Source: an uncultured Sphingomonadales bacterium (GTDB lineage Bacteria > Pseudomonadota > Alphaproteobacteria > Sphingomonadales > Sphingomonadaceae). From it: 23,308 nt of DNA. Under the pieces are notes generated by a model. It saw only the letters and a list, made by a program, of their open reading frames with translations, was not told the DNA's origin and searched no databases. Shown here piece after piece: positions 22,214 through 23,308 of this stretch; the stretch's first letter is position 1, and each line of letters opens with the position of its first letter. The translations under genes were made by a program, and so were the position numbers. The DNA is taken from assembly GCA_937898525.1 (NCBI GenBank), contig CALCBC010000016.1, positions 1-23,308 of the forward strand, read 5' to 3'.

Positions 22214-22999
22214 CTAGAATGGCAGCCAGCGCTGGTTCTTGGAGAACTTCATGTAGCCCGCGTTGACCCCGAGCCGCAGCCCCGCGCCGACGCGGATCGG
22301 GATCAGCACCACGTCGCCCTTGCGCAGGTACGAGGCGTTGAACCCGCCGACGAAGTAGGCCGTGCCCTCGCCCGCCGGATAGCGCTCGTAGAGCTCCTCG
22401 GTGTCGTAGAGGTTGTAGACCAGCACGAAAGTGTTGCCGGCGTTGGCACCCGCATCGAACCCGACCGACGGTCCGGTCCAGTAGACCGGCCGCTGCCCCT
22501 CGATCTTGTGGTACAGCGTGCCCGAACCGTAGCGCGCGCCGAGCACGAAAGCGGCCCCGGCCTCGCGCCCGACGATGTAGCCGTTGGGCTCGCCCTGCTT
22601 GGCGAGCACGTCCTCGATCAGCCGCGCGAGGCCTTCGGCGCCCTTGCCGAAAAGGCCCTCGGCCGCACCGATCAGGTCGTCCTTCTTGTAGGTCGTCTCA
22701 TCCGACGCCGCGACCTCGGCGCCCGGGACGGCAGCGCTCACGGTTTCCACCGGAGTCTCGGCCGGAGGCGTACTCCAGCTGTCCACACCGCTGTCGTAGT
22801 CGATAGAGGGCGAGGGCGCAGCCGGGACCGGGGCCGGGGCCGGGACCGGCTGCGGGCCAGCCAGGTCGGCGTCGATCGCCGTATCGGGATCGATCGTCTG
22901 GATGCCCTGCGCAGCGAGTGGCGCGCCGGCACACGCGGCCGCCAGCGCGAGCGCGACGCCGAAGGCGCGACGGCGGCAACGAGCGGCGAATTCGATCAT
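22214..22999 (-). CDS. eipA: DUF1134 family envelope protein (EipA-like)
   Basis: The 261-residue product has a signal peptide (IEFAARCRRRAFGVALALAA, cut after the APLAA region), a Pro/Ala-rich spacer (PQPVPAPAPVPAAPSPS, about 49-65), and the DUF1134 domain from about 115 to the end. The domain shows GAAEGLFGKGAEGLARLIED, REAGAAFVLGARYGSGTL, QRPVYWTGPSVGFDAGANAG and AGEGTAYFVGGFNASYL. EipA of Brucella is a periplasmic beta-barrel-fold protein needed for envelope integrity. Two adjacent ATGs (23002 and 22999) are possible; GGAG is directly upstream of the first, so the second, spaced by 3, was kept. Confidence 0.92.
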   Translation of the reverse strand: MIEFAARCRRRAFGVALALAAACAGAPLAAQGIQTIDPDTAIDADLAGPQPVPAPAPVPAAPSPSIDYDSGVDSWSTPPAETPVETVSAAVPGAEVAASDETTYKKDDLIGAAEGLFGKGAEGLARLIEDVLAKQGEPNGYIVGREAGAAFVLGARYGSGTLYHKIEGQRPVYWTGPSVGFDAGANAGNTFVLVYNLYDTEELYERYPAGEGTAYFVGGFNASYLRKGDVVLIPIRVGAGLRLGVNAGYMKFSKNQRWLPF

Positions 23000-23166
23000 C
23001 ATCTCCGGTTCCCCGAGGGCCAAGAGCAAGAAACAGGCCTGTCCGCCGTGAACAAGAATCCTCCGCGCCTGAAGCGGCAATGAACGCGCGGCCAGCTGAG
23101 TCGGTTTTGCGGCGAGTCGAGTCGAGCCGCGTTCCGAAGCCCCCCGAAACCCTCGGGCGAGGCCCC

Positions 23167-23195
23167 TTGCCGCGATGGGGGCACCCCGTTATAGC
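23167..23195 (+). promoter_or_regulatory. Sigma70-type promoter of tRNA-Ser
   Basis: TTGCCG (23167-23172), a 17-nt spacer and TATAGC (23190-23195) precede the tRNA by the expected distance: transcription from about 23202 gives a 5' leader of about 13 nt. The rest of the gap after eipA (23000-23166) shows no gene. Confidence 0.55.
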
Positions 23196-23214
23196 CCGCC
23201 CGCCGCCGCAAACC

Positions 23215-23307
23215 GGAGACGTGGGTGAGTGGCTGAAACCAGCGGTTTGCTAAACCGCCATACGGGGATTACCCGTATCGAGGGTTCGAATCCCTCCGTC
23301 TCCGCCA
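23215..23307 (+). tRNA. tRNA-Ser (anticodon GCU)
   Basis: The 93-nt gene folds completely. The acceptor is GGAGACG paired with CGTCTCC, followed by discriminator G and an encoded CCA (23305-23307). The anticodon stem is GCGGTTT-GCT-AAACCGC, the class II long variable arm is ATACGGG/CCCGTAT, and the T arm is AGGGTTCGAATCCCT. Anticodon GCT reads the serine codons AGC and AGU. The long variable arm confirms serine. Confidence 0.97.
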
Positions 23308-23308
23308 C

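Noticed and set aside
1..23308. CRISPR array, transposase, integrase, phage or toxin-antitoxin genes
   Set aside because: I looked for regularly spaced repeats and for characteristic protein motifs and found none.

Overview
The window is high-GC DNA from an alphaproteobacterium, almost certainly of the order Sphingomonadales (an Erythrobacteraceae- or Novosphingobium-like lineage). I infer this from the 16S rRNA 5' end on the minus strand (positions 1 to about 254), an Atm1 exporter that fits the Novosphingobium Atm1 type, EipA/DUF1134, COQ9, a Cbp3-type chaperone, and short dispersed palindromes of the kind common in sphingomonad genomes. All of it looks chromosomal. I see no insertion sequence, prophage, CRISPR array or plasmid gene.

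Layout. 1-690 (minus): 16S start, a long rRNA leader with three hairpins, a boxA-like antitermination site and a strong sigma70-type promoter. 869-2634 (plus): a degenerate glycosyltransferase fragment coupled to a polysaccharide flippase. 2724-5534 (plus): a periplasmic protease with two retropepsin-like halves, then the Atm1-type ABC exporter. 5606-7794 (plus): a compact set of two paralogous c'-like cytochromes and two paralogous four-helix membrane proteins, preceded by an FNR/FixK-like palindrome. 7799-10175 (minus): an NTF2-like protein and hslU/hslV, with a palindromic repeat pair between hslV and hslU. 10400-12035: bamE (minus), divergent from a Cbp3-like chaperone and a DUF177 protein (plus). 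12079-16244 (minus): ssb, feoB-feoA with a Fur-like box, coq9 and an ankyrin-repeat protein. 16325-18695 (plus): Sco, YcgN, a zinc metallopeptidase and a small membrane protein. 18688-20277 (plus): ribD and ribE. 20290-22999 (minus): a GNAT acetyltransferase, an aromatic/aspartate aminotransferase and eipA. 23215-23307 (plus): tRNA-Ser(GCU).

Many genes serve respiration and metal or cofactor supply: Atm1 (Fe-S and glutathione), FeoAB (ferrous iron), Sco (copper for cytochrome oxidase), the Cbp3-like chaperone (bc1 complex), COQ9 (ubiquinone), riboflavin synthesis and the c-type cytochromes. Many neighbours overlap by 4 to 13 bases, which suggests translational coupling.

The best candidate for an undescribed system is the cytochrome pair plus membrane-protein pair at 5606-7794. 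It looks like a small electron-transfer module, possibly oxygen-regulated. Its function is inference only.
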